DNA from: Comamonas badia DSM 17552
GTDB taxonomy: Bacteria > Pseudomonadota > Gammaproteobacteria > Burkholderiales > Burkholderiaceae_C
NCBI RefSeq assembly: GCF_000484635.1
Contig: NZ_AXVM01000001.1
Location: forward strand, 372,001 to 436,000
Length of the DNA stretch: 64,000 nt
Direction of reading: 5' to 3'
Part shown: positions 1 through 7,787 of the stretch, piece by piece
Layout: each line of letters starts with the position of its first letter
Position numbering within the stretch: position 1 is the first letter of the stretch
The notes under the pieces: model-generated
What the model was told of the DNA's origin: nothing
The model's input: only the letters and a program-made list of their open reading frames with translations
Database searches by the model: none
Translations under genes and position numbers: made by a program

Positions 1-97
1 CGGCGAACGGGCGTACATGCACCCTGTAGTCCGTTTCTTCGGCTTGCGCGCTGGCTAAGTCGGCATAGCCGCCATATCCATCGGCAAGGCTACTCAT
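1..97 (-). CDS. Partial gene, N-terminus only; possibly poly-gamma-glutamate hydrolase family
   Basis: The reading frame starts with ATG at 97, preceded by a GAGGGG ribosome binding site about 5 bases upstream, and runs off the left edge of the window. The visible residues begin MSSLADGYGGYADLA and continue through EETDYRVHV. This pattern (aromatic residue, LA, then DYR) resembles the start of phage-type poly-gamma-glutamate hydrolases (PghP/YjqB family), but only 32 residues can be seen, so the family is a guess. It lies inside the integrative element and is divergent from the abiE genes. Confidence 0.35.
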   Translation of the reverse strand, partial: MSSLADGYGGYADLASAQAEETDYRVHVRPFA

Positions 98-323
98 CGC
101 GCCCCTCGACTGGGAGTGCCGGCCCTTGGAGCGATGCCAGCAAGATTGGGCACAGCGGCTCAGGCATCAGGCCCCCGTTCGAAGGATGCGGCTGGCCGAG
201 CCGGGTTGGCTTGGGTCGCAGAGCGATTAGATTCTGCATTAGAAATCAAACCTTATGCTACTTTCTCTGCGAGTTCTAGCGATAGCTCTAGGGGCTGATT
301 GGATTCCGTGCTATCTTTATAAC

Positions 324-1082
324 ATGGATGGAAATTCTAGGCACCAAGTAATCAAGCGGCTGCAGGCGGGACTCCCCCGCGGGGCGCCGTTCGACCTTGC
401 CACCCTGAGCCAGTTCGGGGTGTCGCCCCAGCTCGCCGCTCACTATGCCGACGGCGGGTGGATCGTGCGCCTGGCCCATGGCGTCTATGCCTTCCCGAAC
501 GATGAGTTCGGGGTCTACGGTGCCCTGAAGTTCCTGCAACAGCGCGTGCCCGGCCTGCACGTCGGCGGCAAGAGCGCCCTGGCCCTGCAGGGTGTGCGGC
601 ACAACCTGGGCAGCCGGGAGACGCTGGTGCTGTGGGGCGACGGTCGTTTCGCGTTGCCGGCCTGGTTCACCTCGCGCTTTCCGGCCCGCTACGTCCACGC
701 CCGCCTGTTCGACTGGCCGGACACGACGCTGGCCAGCAAGACCCTGACCACGCCGCCTGGCCTGCCCGAGGATCTGCGGGTGGCAGCCCCCGAGCGTGCC
801 GTGCTGGAGCTGCTGTACGAAGCCGGCGTCAAGCAGAGCCTCGAAGAGGCCCGCAACCTCTTCGATGGACTGCGTTCCCCCCGCAAGGACTTGCTCGGGC
901 AACTGCTGTCCTGCTGCGCCAGCGTGAAGGCCGTGCGCCTGTTCCTGACCTGGGCGCGCGAGACCAGCCTCGTGGATGTCGATGCCCTGCTGGAGCAGTA
1001 CCCGGTTCGCACCGGCAGCAACACGCGCTGGATGAGCCGGCTCGATGACGGCACTTTGCTGAGCCTGAGACCTCATGGATAA
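324..1082 (+). CDS. abiEi: AbiEi-type antitoxin (type IV toxin-antitoxin)
   Basis: The product (252 residues from the ATG at 324) matches the AbiEi antitoxin family. It has an N-terminal winged-helix segment (about residues 15-60, with a QLAAHY..GGWI..LAHGVYA pattern typical of the AbiEi_3 N-terminal domain) and a C-terminal domain that neutralises the partner. An upstream in-frame start at 255 would add 23 residues that do not look like the family, so 324 is preferred. The stop codon overlaps the start of the downstream abiEii by 8 bases, which is typical of translational coupling in abiE operons. In known systems AbiEi also represses the operon promoter. The region 98-323 upstream shows no gene and probably holds that promoter. 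Confidence 0.85.
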   Translation: MDGNSRHQVIKRLQAGLPRGAPFDLATLSQFGVSPQLAAHYADGGWIVRLAHGVYAFPNDEFGVYGALKFLQQRVPGLHVGGKSALALQGVRHNLGSRETLVLWGDGRFALPAWFTSRFPARYVHARLFDWPDTTLASKTLTTPPGLPEDLRVAAPERAVLELLYEAGVKQSLEEARNLFDGLRSPRKDLLGQLLSCCASVKAVRLFLTWARETSLVDVDALLEQYPVRTGSNTRWMSRLDDGTLLSLRPHG

Positions 1083-1995
1083 GACCTACGCGGACACCGT
1101 TCGCCTGCTGCTGGCCGTCGCGCCCGACGTGTTCGCCAACGACATCTTCGCCATGAAGGGCGGCACGGCCATCAACCTCTTCGTGCGGGACATGCCGCGC
1201 CTTTCGGTGGACATCGACGTGGTGTACCTCCGGTGGCAGACGCCGCGCGACGAAGCGCTGCAAGCCATCAACCAGGAGCTGGCCGCCATCGCCACGCGCG
1301 TTGCGCCACTGGGCGTGCAGACACGCCTGGTTCGCGCCAAGGACCTGGGAGACACCAAGCTGATCGTCGAGAACGACGCCAGCCAGGTGAAGATCGAGGT
1401 CAATGTCGTGTTCCGCGGCAGCGTGCTGCCCGTCGAGCGGCGGCCGCTGAGCGCCAAGACCAGCGATCTGTTCGGCGTCGAGTTCGAGCTGCCGGTTCTG
1501 GCACCGGACGAGCTGTACGCCAGCAAGCTGGTGGCCGCGCTGGATCGACAGCACCCCCGCGACCTGTTCGACGTGTGGCAGCTCTTTGAGTCGGGCGACA
1601 TCAGCGACGGCATGGTCGAGTGCTTCGTGATCTATTTGGCGGGCCACAACCGGCCGCCTCACGAAGTGCTGTTCGGCAACGACAAGGACATCGCCGGCGA
1701 GTACGAGCGGGCCTTTGTCGGCATGACCGAAGTGGACTGCTCCCTGGAGATGCTGCTCGATGCTCGTGCCAGGCTGCGGCGCGAGCTGCCACAGCGACTG
1801 AGCACCGCGCACAGGCGGTTTCTGAGCGGGCTGGCGCGCGCAGAACCGGACTGGTCGCTGGTGCAGTGCCAGCACGCCGCGCAACTGCCGGCACTGCGCT
1901 GGAAGCTGAGCAATCTCGAAACCTTCCGCAAACGCCGTCCCGACGACTTCGCAGCGCAATCCGCCGCCCTCGACACCGGCTTGGGCCAGAGCTGA
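1075..1995 (+). CDS. abiEii: AbiEii-type nucleotidyltransferase toxin
   Basis: This 306-residue protein belongs to the AbiEii/AbiGii family of nucleotidyltransferase toxins. The DNA polymerase-beta-like motif is visible near the N-terminus: MKGGTAINLF at about residues 27-36 followed by LSVDIDVVY at about residues 43-51, giving the GG(T/S) and DxD elements. A later FELPVLAPDELYASKLVAA stretch is also typical. Related toxins (AbiEii, MenT) block growth by GTP binding or by adding nucleotides to tRNA, and AbiE confers phage resistance by abortive infection. The start overlaps the abiEi stop. Position close to the relaxase indicates it is cargo of the integrative element, and it may also stabilise it. 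Confidence 0.87.
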   Translation: MDKTYADTVRLLLAVAPDVFANDIFAMKGGTAINLFVRDMPRLSVDIDVVYLRWQTPRDEALQAINQELAAIATRVAPLGVQTRLVRAKDLGDTKLIVENDASQVKIEVNVVFRGSVLPVERRPLSAKTSDLFGVEFELPVLAPDELYASKLVAALDRQHPRDLFDVWQLFESGDISDGMVECFVIYLAGHNRPPHEVLFGNDKDIAGEYERAFVGMTEVDCSLEMLLDARARLRRELPQRLSTAHRRFLSGLARAEPDWSLVQCQHAAQLPALRWKLSNLETFRKRRPDDFAAQSAALDTGLGQS

Positions 1996-2195
1996 CGAAC
2001 GTCCCGCAGCGCCCCAATGCCGGGATTGCCCCATGCCGCATTCATCGTGGCATCCACGAAGCAGCGGCCCTATACCCAAAGGCTCCGACAAAGGCCAAAG
2101 GGCTGGGAAGGGGCAAAGGAAGGGCGCCAAGGGGAAAGGCCCTATCCTGAAAAGGCCAAAAGGCGCCCCGAGCAGCCCGTCATCCGGGGTTCGCC
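1996..2195 (+). other. Intergenic region upstream of the relaxase gene; possible oriT
   Basis: Two hundred bases without a recognisable gene. It contains a short perfect hairpin, TCGTGG-CAT-CCACGA at 2045-2059, a direct repeat of GGCCCTAT (near 2065 and 2138), and a purine-rich AAAGG/AAGGG stretch at about 2078-2165. Origins of transfer often lie beside the relaxase gene and contain small hairpins, but no nic site can be identified here, so this is only an inference from position. Confidence 0.2.
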
Positions 2196-4046
2196 ATGCT
2201 CTCGCTGTTCCAGCGCAAAAGGGTGCCACCCGCCGCCGGCACACCGCCCACCTCCGCCATCGAAACTCAGAAAGGGTCGATGCGGCCGGAGTCGGCCGCA
2301 TCGCTGCTGGCCACGCCGCGCCGGCAGAAACTGCTGGAACACATCTGGCAGCGCACATCGCTCTCGCGCCGGCAGTTCGCCACGCTCTACCTCGGCCCAC
2401 TGGAGCGCTACGCCGAGCTGGTCCAGCAGTTCCCGGCCTCTGAGAACCACCACCACGCCTATCCGGGCGGCATGCTGGACCACGGCCTGGAGATCGCCGC
2501 CTATGCGCTGAAACTGCGGCAGTCATACCTGCTGCCTGCGGGCGTCACGCCGGAAGCACAGGCGGCCCAGGCCGAAGCCTGGACCGCAGGCACGGCCTAC
2601 GCGGCCCTGCTGCACGACGTCGGCAAGATTGCCGTCGATCTGCACGTCGAGCATGCCGACGGCAGCGTCTGGCATCCCTGGCACGGCCCGCTGCGAAAGC
2701 CCTACCGCTTTCGTTACCGAAAGGAGCGTGAGTACCGCCTGCACAGCGCCGCCACCGGGCTGCTCTACACGCGCCTTCTCGATCGGGACATCTTCGACTG
2801 GCTCAGTGGCTATCCCGACCTCTGGGCCGCGCTGCTGTACGTGCTGGCCGGCCAGTACGAGCATGCCGGCACGCTCGGCGAACTGGTCGTGCAGGCCGAC
2901 CAGGCATCGGTCGCCCAGGAACTCGGCGGCGATCCCAGCAAGGCGCTGGCGGCGCCCAAGCATGCGCTGCAACGCAAATTGCTCGACGGCTTGCGCTACC
3001 TGCTCAAGGAAGCGTTCAAGTTGAACCAGGCCGGCCCGGCGGACGGCTGGCTGACACAAGACGCCTTGTGGCTGGTGAGCAAGACCGTCTCCGACAAGCT
3101 GCGCGCACATCTGCTGTCGCAGGGCATCGACGGCATCCCGGCGAGCAACACGGCGGTGTTCAACGTGCTGCAGGATCACGGCATCGTGCAACCGACGCCG
3201 GATGGCAAGGCGATCTGGAAGGCTACCGTCACCAGCGACGCCGGCTGGTCGCACGCCTTCACCTTCCTGAAACTCTCGCCGGCGATGATCTGGGATGCCG
3301 CCGATCGGCCGGCGCCGTTCGCAGGCCGTGTGCAGGTCGAAGAGGAACAGGCGGAGCCGCCGCCGCTAGCGCCGGCGGTGGCCGATGGGCCGCGCGTGGA
3401 AGGTACCGAAGCTGCACCCGCGAGCACGGCGCCGATCGCATCCATAGCCACGGACACCGGCGTGGCCGCGCTGCTCGATCTGCTCGGCGACACCGCTCCG
3501 CCCACAGCACCGGAGACCCCGAGTTGTCCTGTCGCCGAGCCCGAGCCGACCCCTTCGACCGTGCCCCCGCCACAGATGAGCCTCGCGCCTTCCCAGGATC
3601 GCGCGGAGCCCTCCGGGGCGCACTTCATGGCCTGGCTGCGCCAGAGCATCCAGACGCGCAAGCTCATCATCAACGACGCCAAGGCCCTGGTGCATACCGT
3701 CGCCGGCACGACCTATCTCGTCAGCCCCGGCGTGTTCCAGCGCTACGCGCAGGAGTACCTTCAAGTCGCCGCGCTGGCCAAGCAGGAGAAGCTGGAGGGG
3801 TGGCAGTGGGTACAGAAGCGCTTCGAGAAGCTGGGACAGCACCGCAAGCAGCCGAGCGGGCTGAACATCTGGACCTGCGAAGTCACGGGGCCGCGCAAGT
3901 CGCGCCGGCTGCACGGCTACCTGCTCGTCAGCCCGGATACGCTGTTCCAGGAGACGCCGCCAGACAACCCATACCTGCGGCTCCTCAACGAGGCCGCAAA
4001 GCGCGAAGATTCAGCCCTTGGGGGCAAGGACGACGATCAGGCGTAG
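2196..4046 (+). CDS. traI: MobH-family conjugative relaxase (TraI_2), PFGI-1/ICEclc class
   Basis: This 616-residue protein is the relaxase that nicks the origin of transfer and leads the single strand during conjugation. The N-terminal TraI_2 domain (about residues 40-330) shows the HD-hydrolase-like metal-binding motifs characteristic of MobH: HHHAYPGGMLDHGLE at about 85-99 and ALLHDVGK at about 137-144. A proline- and alanine-rich linker (about 375-470) leads to a C-terminal TraI_2_C domain (about 480-600, FMAWLRQSIQTRKLIIND). The length matches relaxases of integrative conjugative elements of the PFGI-1/clc group. It is next to the regulators and integrase, so this end of the element carries recombination and DNA-processing genes together. 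Confidence 0.9.
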   Translation: MLSLFQRKRVPPAAGTPPTSAIETQKGSMRPESAASLLATPRRQKLLEHIWQRTSLSRRQFATLYLGPLERYAELVQQFPASENHHHAYPGGMLDHGLEIAAYALKLRQSYLLPAGVTPEAQAAQAEAWTAGTAYAALLHDVGKIAVDLHVEHADGSVWHPWHGPLRKPYRFRYRKEREYRLHSAATGLLYTRLLDRDIFDWLSGYPDLWAALLYVLAGQYEHAGTLGELVVQADQASVAQELGGDPSKALAAPKHALQRKLLDGLRYLLKEAFKLNQAGPADGWLTQDALWLVSKTVSDKLRAHLLSQGIDGIPASNTAVFNVLQDHGIVQPTPDGKAIWKATVTSDAGWSHAFTFLKLSPAMIWDAADRPAPFAGRVQVEEEQAEPPPLAPAVADGPRVEGTEAAPASTAPIASIATDTGVAALLDLLGDTAPPTAPETPSCPVAEPEPTPSTVPPPQMSLAPSQDRAEPSGAHFMAWLRQSIQTRKLIINDAKALVHTVAGTTYLVSPGVFQRYAQEYLQVAALAKQEKLEGWQWVQKRFEKLGQHRKQPSGLNIWTCEVTGPRKSRRLHGYLLVSPDTLFQETPPDNPYLRLLNEAAKREDSALGGKDDDQA

Positions 4047-4072
4047 GCATGCGACCGCTGTGCGGGCCGGCT

Positions 4073-4378
4073 TCAATCTGCGGAGGGGGCCGACTCCGCC
4101 AGCTTGGCTTCGGTCAGAGTCATCAAGTGGGCGGAACTGCATTTCAGCGCACGGGCAATCTTGAGGATGAGAGGGAGCGTGGGGACATGCTCGCCGCGCT
4201 CGATCTTGCCCATGTGCGACCGTTCGATGCCGGCCATGTGGGCCAGCGTTTCCTGAGCGATACCCTGGTTGGTTCTTTCTTCCCGCACGGCAGCCCCAAA
4301 CGCGATGGCTGGTTCCGCTTCGTAGGTAGTGGTGCCGGTGGGGCGGCCCCTTTGGATCGAACGCTTTGGCATTGCCAA
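4073..4378 (-). CDS. Xre-family HTH transcriptional regulator
   Basis: A 101-residue protein with a single helix-turn-helix domain of the Xre/Cro type: FGAAVREERTNQGIAQETLA (about residues 27-46) followed by GIERSHMGKIERGEHVPTL (about 50-68). There is no other domain, only short basic N-terminal and acidic C-terminal tails. It lies convergent with the relaxase gene and overlaps the longest version of the following gene on the opposite strand. Small Xre regulators of this kind are common in integrative conjugative elements and usually act as repressors of element functions, but its target cannot be read here. Confidence 0.85.
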   Translation of the reverse strand: MAMPKRSIQRGRPTGTTTYEAEPAIAFGAAVREERTNQGIAQETLAHMAGIERSHMGKIERGEHVPTLPLILKIARALKCSSAHLMTLTEAKLAESAPSAD

Positions 4379-4478
4379 GAGCGTCGAACACGGTCAAGAT
4401 TTAAACCACGTTAAACTTAACTCATTCAACGGCTTCGAGATCAGTTGCCACGAGTTCACCGCCTGGGGGGAGCTGGAC

Positions 4479-5105
4479 GTGGAATCGAGTGACATCACCG
4501 CCGAAATTCGCATGGCCGTCCTCGGCGAATGGGTGCCTCCCCAGCTCGCCGACGTGCTCGCCCTGCAGCGTGCCGAAGAGCCGGAGACTCATGCCGTCCT
4601 GGCCGGATGGACAGATCCCGTTCGAGGCGCGGAGCTGCCGGGCGACGGCTTCGACTTCGCCTTGTCTGCGGTTGCCAGGCAGTGGCCTGGCTGGGTATGC
4701 GAGCCGCTGTGGCATGACACGCTGGCGGTCGCCGTGGCCAAGCGCTCCCACCTGCTGGCCTACCGTGAAGTGCCGTGCGAGGAAGTGCTCAAGCAGCCCT
4801 TGATCTGCTCGCAGTCCACGGCCGATGAACCATGGCGCATGACCGTGCAGCGCGTGTTCGAGAACGCGCTGCAGGAGCGGGAGCAAACGGTGGAGACATT
4901 CGATGTGGCGATGACGCTGGTTGCCGCCGGGTACGGGATCGCCATTGCGCCTGCCGCGAGACTGGCGAGCTACCTACGCCGAGGCATCGCCGTGCGGCCG
5001 CTGGCCGGCGCACCAACGATCGTGATGGCTTACCTGCTGCGCCGCCACGCTTCCTTGTCGGACACCCAGGCAAGATTCGCCCGCCGCGCGCGCTTGGTGT
5101 CCTGA
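4479..5105 (+). CDS. LysR-type substrate-binding domain protein lacking an HTH
   Basis: The roughly 208-residue product aligns with the effector-binding domain of LysR-type regulators: LPGDGFDFALSAVARQWPGW, PLWHDTLAVAVAKRSHLLA and DVAMTLVAAGYGIAIAPAA are typical of that fold. No N-terminal winged helix is present, even in the longest frame (start 4329), whose extra 50 residues overlap the Xre gene and look non-coding. A GTG at 4479 with a GGGGGGAG ribosome binding site seven bases upstream is the most likely start. Stand-alone LysR ligand domains occur in other elements of this type. The protein may sense a ligand and act on another regulator, or may be a relic of a truncated LysR gene. Confidence 0.7.
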   Translation: MESSDITAEIRMAVLGEWVPPQLADVLALQRAEEPETHAVLAGWTDPVRGAELPGDGFDFALSAVARQWPGWVCEPLWHDTLAVAVAKRSHLLAYREVPCEEVLKQPLICSQSTADEPWRMTVQRVFENALQEREQTVETFDVAMTLVAAGYGIAIAPAARLASYLRRGIAVRPLAGAPTIVMAYLLRRHASLSDTQARFARRARLVS

Positions 5106-5152
5106 CAGACGCGCGGGAATCGCGGTTTCGCCACGATCCCGCATTCCTGCTG

Positions 5153-7006
5153 CTAGGCGACCCCGACTCGCGGCGGGGTCCATTCGCTTTCCTTCACGGC
5201 TGTGCTCACTGCCATGACGAGCTTGTCGAGATTGCTGGCCGTCACGCCCTCCAGTGCCGAATGCCCCCGCAGCATCGAGCGCGGTTGCAGCAGTGCATGG
5301 TAGATCTGCCAAGGGTCCGCACCCCTGGTCAACTTCAGGACGGACTGGATCAGCTCGTGCTTGAGTGGGTCGAGGTGCCAGTCCGGCACGCGCTGGCCGC
5401 GGTTGCCTACGTTCAACGCCAGCAAGTTGCCCGCCTTGATCTCGTAGCTGATCCACCTGCGGGATTTGCCCGCCATCTTGGCAAACGCAGCGACGGGAAG
5501 GTTGTGCGGCGCCTCGAAGACATCGAACAGCTCCATCCTCTCGCGCTGAATGTCCGAAGGCACCAGCGGCGCGGCCGATCGAGGGGGCGGAACCGCCGGC
5601 AGCCGATGTGCGGCGGCAGAAACCAACGGCATGGCGTCGCCCGGCTTCGTCACGAGCAGGATTGGCGAAGCGGCAACCGGCGTAGAGGGGGCGCTTGCGG
5701 TTTGCTCACTCGGGAATGCGGGCACGCCTTCCAGATGCACGGTGAGCGGCATGCTGGCCGCCTCGACCTGGTTCTGCTCGAAGAGGTCGAGCCGATCGGC
5801 CCAGTCCTGCATCATGCGGCGACGCTGCTCCACGTACTCGGCATGGTTGTAGGTCGCGCTGACCTTGTTGGGATCGACATGCGAGAGCTGTGCATCCACC
5901 CAGACCTTCGGGTAGCCGATCTCGTTGAGCGCAGTGGACATCGTGCCGCGAATACCGTGTCCCGTCAGGCGTTCCTGATAGCCCATGCGCTTGAGCGCAC
6001 CATTGAGCGTGTTCTCGCTGATGCGCTTCTTCAAGTCGCTGTCGTGCCGGAACAGGTGGCGCTGGGCCGGCTTGAACTCATCCAGCAGGTGCCGGACGAT
6101 CTCCATGGCCTGAATCGATAGCGGGACGATGTAGGGCGGGATGTCCTTTGGCTGCTGCCGCTTCTTGCGCATATCCAACTGGAGTTGCTTCACGACGTCG
6201 GGCGGGATGATCCACAGCCCACGGTCCAGATCGAATTGATCCGGCGTCGCCTGTCGCAGCTCTCCGGTTCGCACGCCAGTCAGCAGCAATACCCGCAGCC
6301 CGAGCTGGGTCTGCCGCCTGCCGCGATAGCTGCGCAGCCGCTGCAACAGCTTCGGCAGCTCGGCCATGCGCAGGAACGGGTTGTGGTTGACGGGGGGCAG
6401 CGGCAGCGCCACCACATCGAGATCGGAGGCGGGGTTCTGCTCCAGGCCCGGCACGATCACCAGCGCGTAGCGGAACAGTTGGTTGAACCACGTCCTGACT
6501 TTCTCGGCGACGGAGAGCGCCCTGCGCTTCTCGATCTTGGCGATCACCTCCAAGAGGTCGGGACGCTTGATCTCATAGATCGAGCGCTTGCCCAAGGTAG
6601 GCAGCACATCCTTGTCGAAGATGCGCGGAAGTATCGAGAGGGTCGTCTGCCGGCCTTCCTTGAGGCTGAGCCCGCGATGCTTGAGCCACTTGCGATACAC
6701 CGCATCGAAGGTGTTTTCGTCGGCGAGCCGGACAGCGGTGCGCTTCTGCTTGCGGTGAACGCGAGGATTGATGCCTTTGGCCAGCAGGACGCGCGCTTCA
6801 TCGCGTAGGCCGCGGGCCTCGCGAAGCGTCACCTCCGGGTAGGTGCCGAGCGACATCCGCTTCTGCTTGCCCGCCCAGTAGTAGCGGAAGTGCCAAGTCC
6901 TGCCCCCTGCCGCGGTGACGGCCAGGGAGAGGCCATCCAGGTCAGGGAGGGTGTATGCCTTGCCAGTTGCCTTGGCCTGTCGAACGGCCAGGTCTGAGAG
7001 TGCCAT
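5153..7006 (-). CDS. int: Site-specific tyrosine recombinase (P4/ICEclc-type integrase)
   Basis: This 617-residue protein catalyses integration and excision of the element. Numbering from an upstream in-frame ATG at 7024, the catalytic residues are R252 (LTGVRTGE), H356 and R359 (GHGIRGT), H382 (LSH) and Y392 (ATYNHAEY). The N-terminal arm-binding DUF4102 domain spans about residues 7-95. I prefer the ATG at 7006 because AGGAG lies eight bases before it. The catalytic part ends near residue 415 and is followed by about 200 extra residues. This long C-terminal extension is found in the ICEclc integrase IntB13 and its relatives, whereas plain P4 integrases have about 400 residues. The gene starts beside tRNA-Gly and reads into the element. 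Confidence 0.93.
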   Translation of the reverse strand: MALSDLAVRQAKATGKAYTLPDLDGLSLAVTAAGGRTWHFRYYWAGKQKRMSLGTYPEVTLREARGLRDEARVLLAKGINPRVHRKQKRTAVRLADENTFDAVYRKWLKHRGLSLKEGRQTTLSILPRIFDKDVLPTLGKRSIYEIKRPDLLEVIAKIEKRRALSVAEKVRTWFNQLFRYALVIVPGLEQNPASDLDVVALPLPPVNHNPFLRMAELPKLLQRLRSYRGRRQTQLGLRVLLLTGVRTGELRQATPDQFDLDRGLWIIPPDVVKQLQLDMRKKRQQPKDIPPYIVPLSIQAMEIVRHLLDEFKPAQRHLFRHDSDLKKRISENTLNGALKRMGYQERLTGHGIRGTMSTALNEIGYPKVWVDAQLSHVDPNKVSATYNHAEYVEQRRRMMQDWADRLDLFEQNQVEAASMPLTVHLEGVPAFPSEQTASAPSTPVAASPILLVTKPGDAMPLVSAAAHRLPAVPPPRSAAPLVPSDIQRERMELFDVFEAPHNLPVAAFAKMAGKSRRWISYEIKAGNLLALNVGNRGQRVPDWHLDPLKHELIQSVLKLTRGADPWQIYHALLQPRSMLRGHSALEGVTASNLDKLVMAVSTAVKESEWTPPRVGVA

Positions 7007-7212
7007 GCTCTTGCTCCTGAACATGAGTCAGGAACCAGATGCTGGTCACGTCGACCTCGCCCCTCCATCAACAATCCGGAATCAGCCGCGCCCTCAAAAA
7101 TGGACTTGTTTGTGGACTCAAAAGTCCCGGCTGTAGGCGGATCGCAGTGGACCACGGCAGAACATCAAAGAGAGGAAAAGTCTTTGTGTGGCAACGACTT
7201 GCAGACTCTCTT

Positions 7213-7234
7213 GGACTTCTGCGGAAGTCCGCAG
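7213..7234. repeat. Overlapping hairpins between integrase gene and tRNA-Gly
   Basis: Two mutually exclusive perfect hairpins overlap here: GGACTTC-TGCG-GAAGTCC (7213-7230) and CTGCGGA-AG-TCCGCAG (7219-7234). They lie immediately 3' of the tRNA gene on the element side. They may take part in tRNA transcript termination, although no T-run follows, or in integrase binding near the attachment site. Confidence 0.4.
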
Positions 7235-7244
7235 ATTGATGCAG

Positions 7245-7262
7245 TGGAGCGGGTGAAGGGAA
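7245..7262 (-). other. Predicted attachment site (att) at the 3' end of tRNA-Gly
   Basis: The last 18 bases of the tRNA-Gly gene, including CCA, face the integrase gene. ICEclc-type integrases recombine at an 18-bp sequence at the 3' end of tRNA-Gly genes, so this is the expected core. The second copy at the far end of the element lies outside the window, so the exact boundary is not proven. Confidence 0.55.
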
Positions 7263-7318
7263 TCGAACCCTCGTATGAAGCTTGGGAAGCTGCCGTTCTG
7301 CCATTGAACTACACCCGC
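7245..7318 (-). tRNA. tRNA-Gly (anticodon CCC)
   Basis: The minus strand reads GCGGGTG (acceptor), GTTC-AATGGCA-GAAC (D arm), a loop TTCCCAA giving anticodon CCC, GAGGG-TTCGATT-CCCTT (T arm) and CACCCGC-T-CCA. All seven acceptor pairs form and CCA is encoded. The anticodon stem GCAGC/GCTTC has one C-U mismatch. The overall sequence is very close to the known bacterial tRNA-Gly(CCC). It is the likely integration target of the neighbouring element. Confidence 0.95.
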
Positions 7319-7359
7319 TCGAAGCGGCGGATTCTAAGGCATGGCACGGGGTGCAGGGC

Positions 7360-7698
7360 TCAGAGCATCGCCTTGAATGCATCGTGCACCGCGCTCGCCG
7401 CCTGCATGCGGCTGGCGATGCTGCCGCAGACCAGATCGCACAACTCATCCACCCGCGCATCGGCGATACGGAAGTAAACGCTGGTGCCACGCTCCTCGCG
7501 CGCGACGATGCCGTGCTTGGTCATCAGCGAGAGGTGGCGCGAGACGTTCGCCGCGGTGGAGCCCACGGCCTGCGCCAGTTCTCCCACGTTGTATTCGCGC
7601 TCGCGCAGCAAGTTCGCCAGACGCAGCCGCATCGGCTCGGCCAGCACCCGGAAGTACGCAGCCAACTGATCGATGACCTCGGGAGGCATGTTTCTCAT
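7360..7698 (-). CDS. ArsR-family repressor, possibly thiol/sulfide-responsive
   Basis: A 112-residue winged-helix repressor. The recognition region is NVGELAQAVGSTAANVSRHLSLMTKHGIV (residues 37-65 with the SxxxNVSRHL helix) followed by a beta-wing EERGTSVYFRI. The classic ArsR/SmtB ELCVCD metal site is absent. The only cysteines are C87 and C91 in the last long helix (DELCDLVCG). Persulfide sensors of the BigR/SqrR branch also use cysteine pairs, though with different spacing, so a thiol-based switch is plausible. It is divergent from the efflux/sulfide oxidoreductase genes across a 32-bp palindrome, so it probably represses both itself and that operon. Confidence 0.85.
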   Translation of the reverse strand: MRNMPPEVIDQLAAYFRVLAEPMRLRLANLLREREYNVGELAQAVGSTAANVSRHLSLMTKHGIVAREERGTSVYFRIADARVDELCDLVCGSIASRMQAASAVHDAFKAML

Positions 7699-7730
7699 TG
7701 CGTGATCTCCATGCCTGCATTATACTCTTG

Positions 7731-7762
7731 TTGATTAATTACGTTAATACGTAAATAATCAA
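7731..7762. promoter_or_regulatory. 32-bp palindromic operator between arsR-type gene and efflux operon
   Basis: Arms TTGATTAATTACGT and ACGTAAATAATCAA flank the 4-base spacer TAAT, with only one non-complementary pair in each arm. It is an AT-rich island between the divergent start codons at 7698 and 7788. It also overlaps likely promoter sequence (TATACT at 7721-7726). The symmetry and position fit an operator for the ArsR-type protein. Confidence 0.75.
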
Positions 7763-7787
7763 AAACAGATTGACTGGATTTTCCCTC

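Noticed and set aside
2045-2165. A definite oriT in front of the relaxase gene
   Set aside because: Only a small hairpin and a purine-rich tract are visible; no nic consensus is found, so it was kept as a low-confidence intergenic note.
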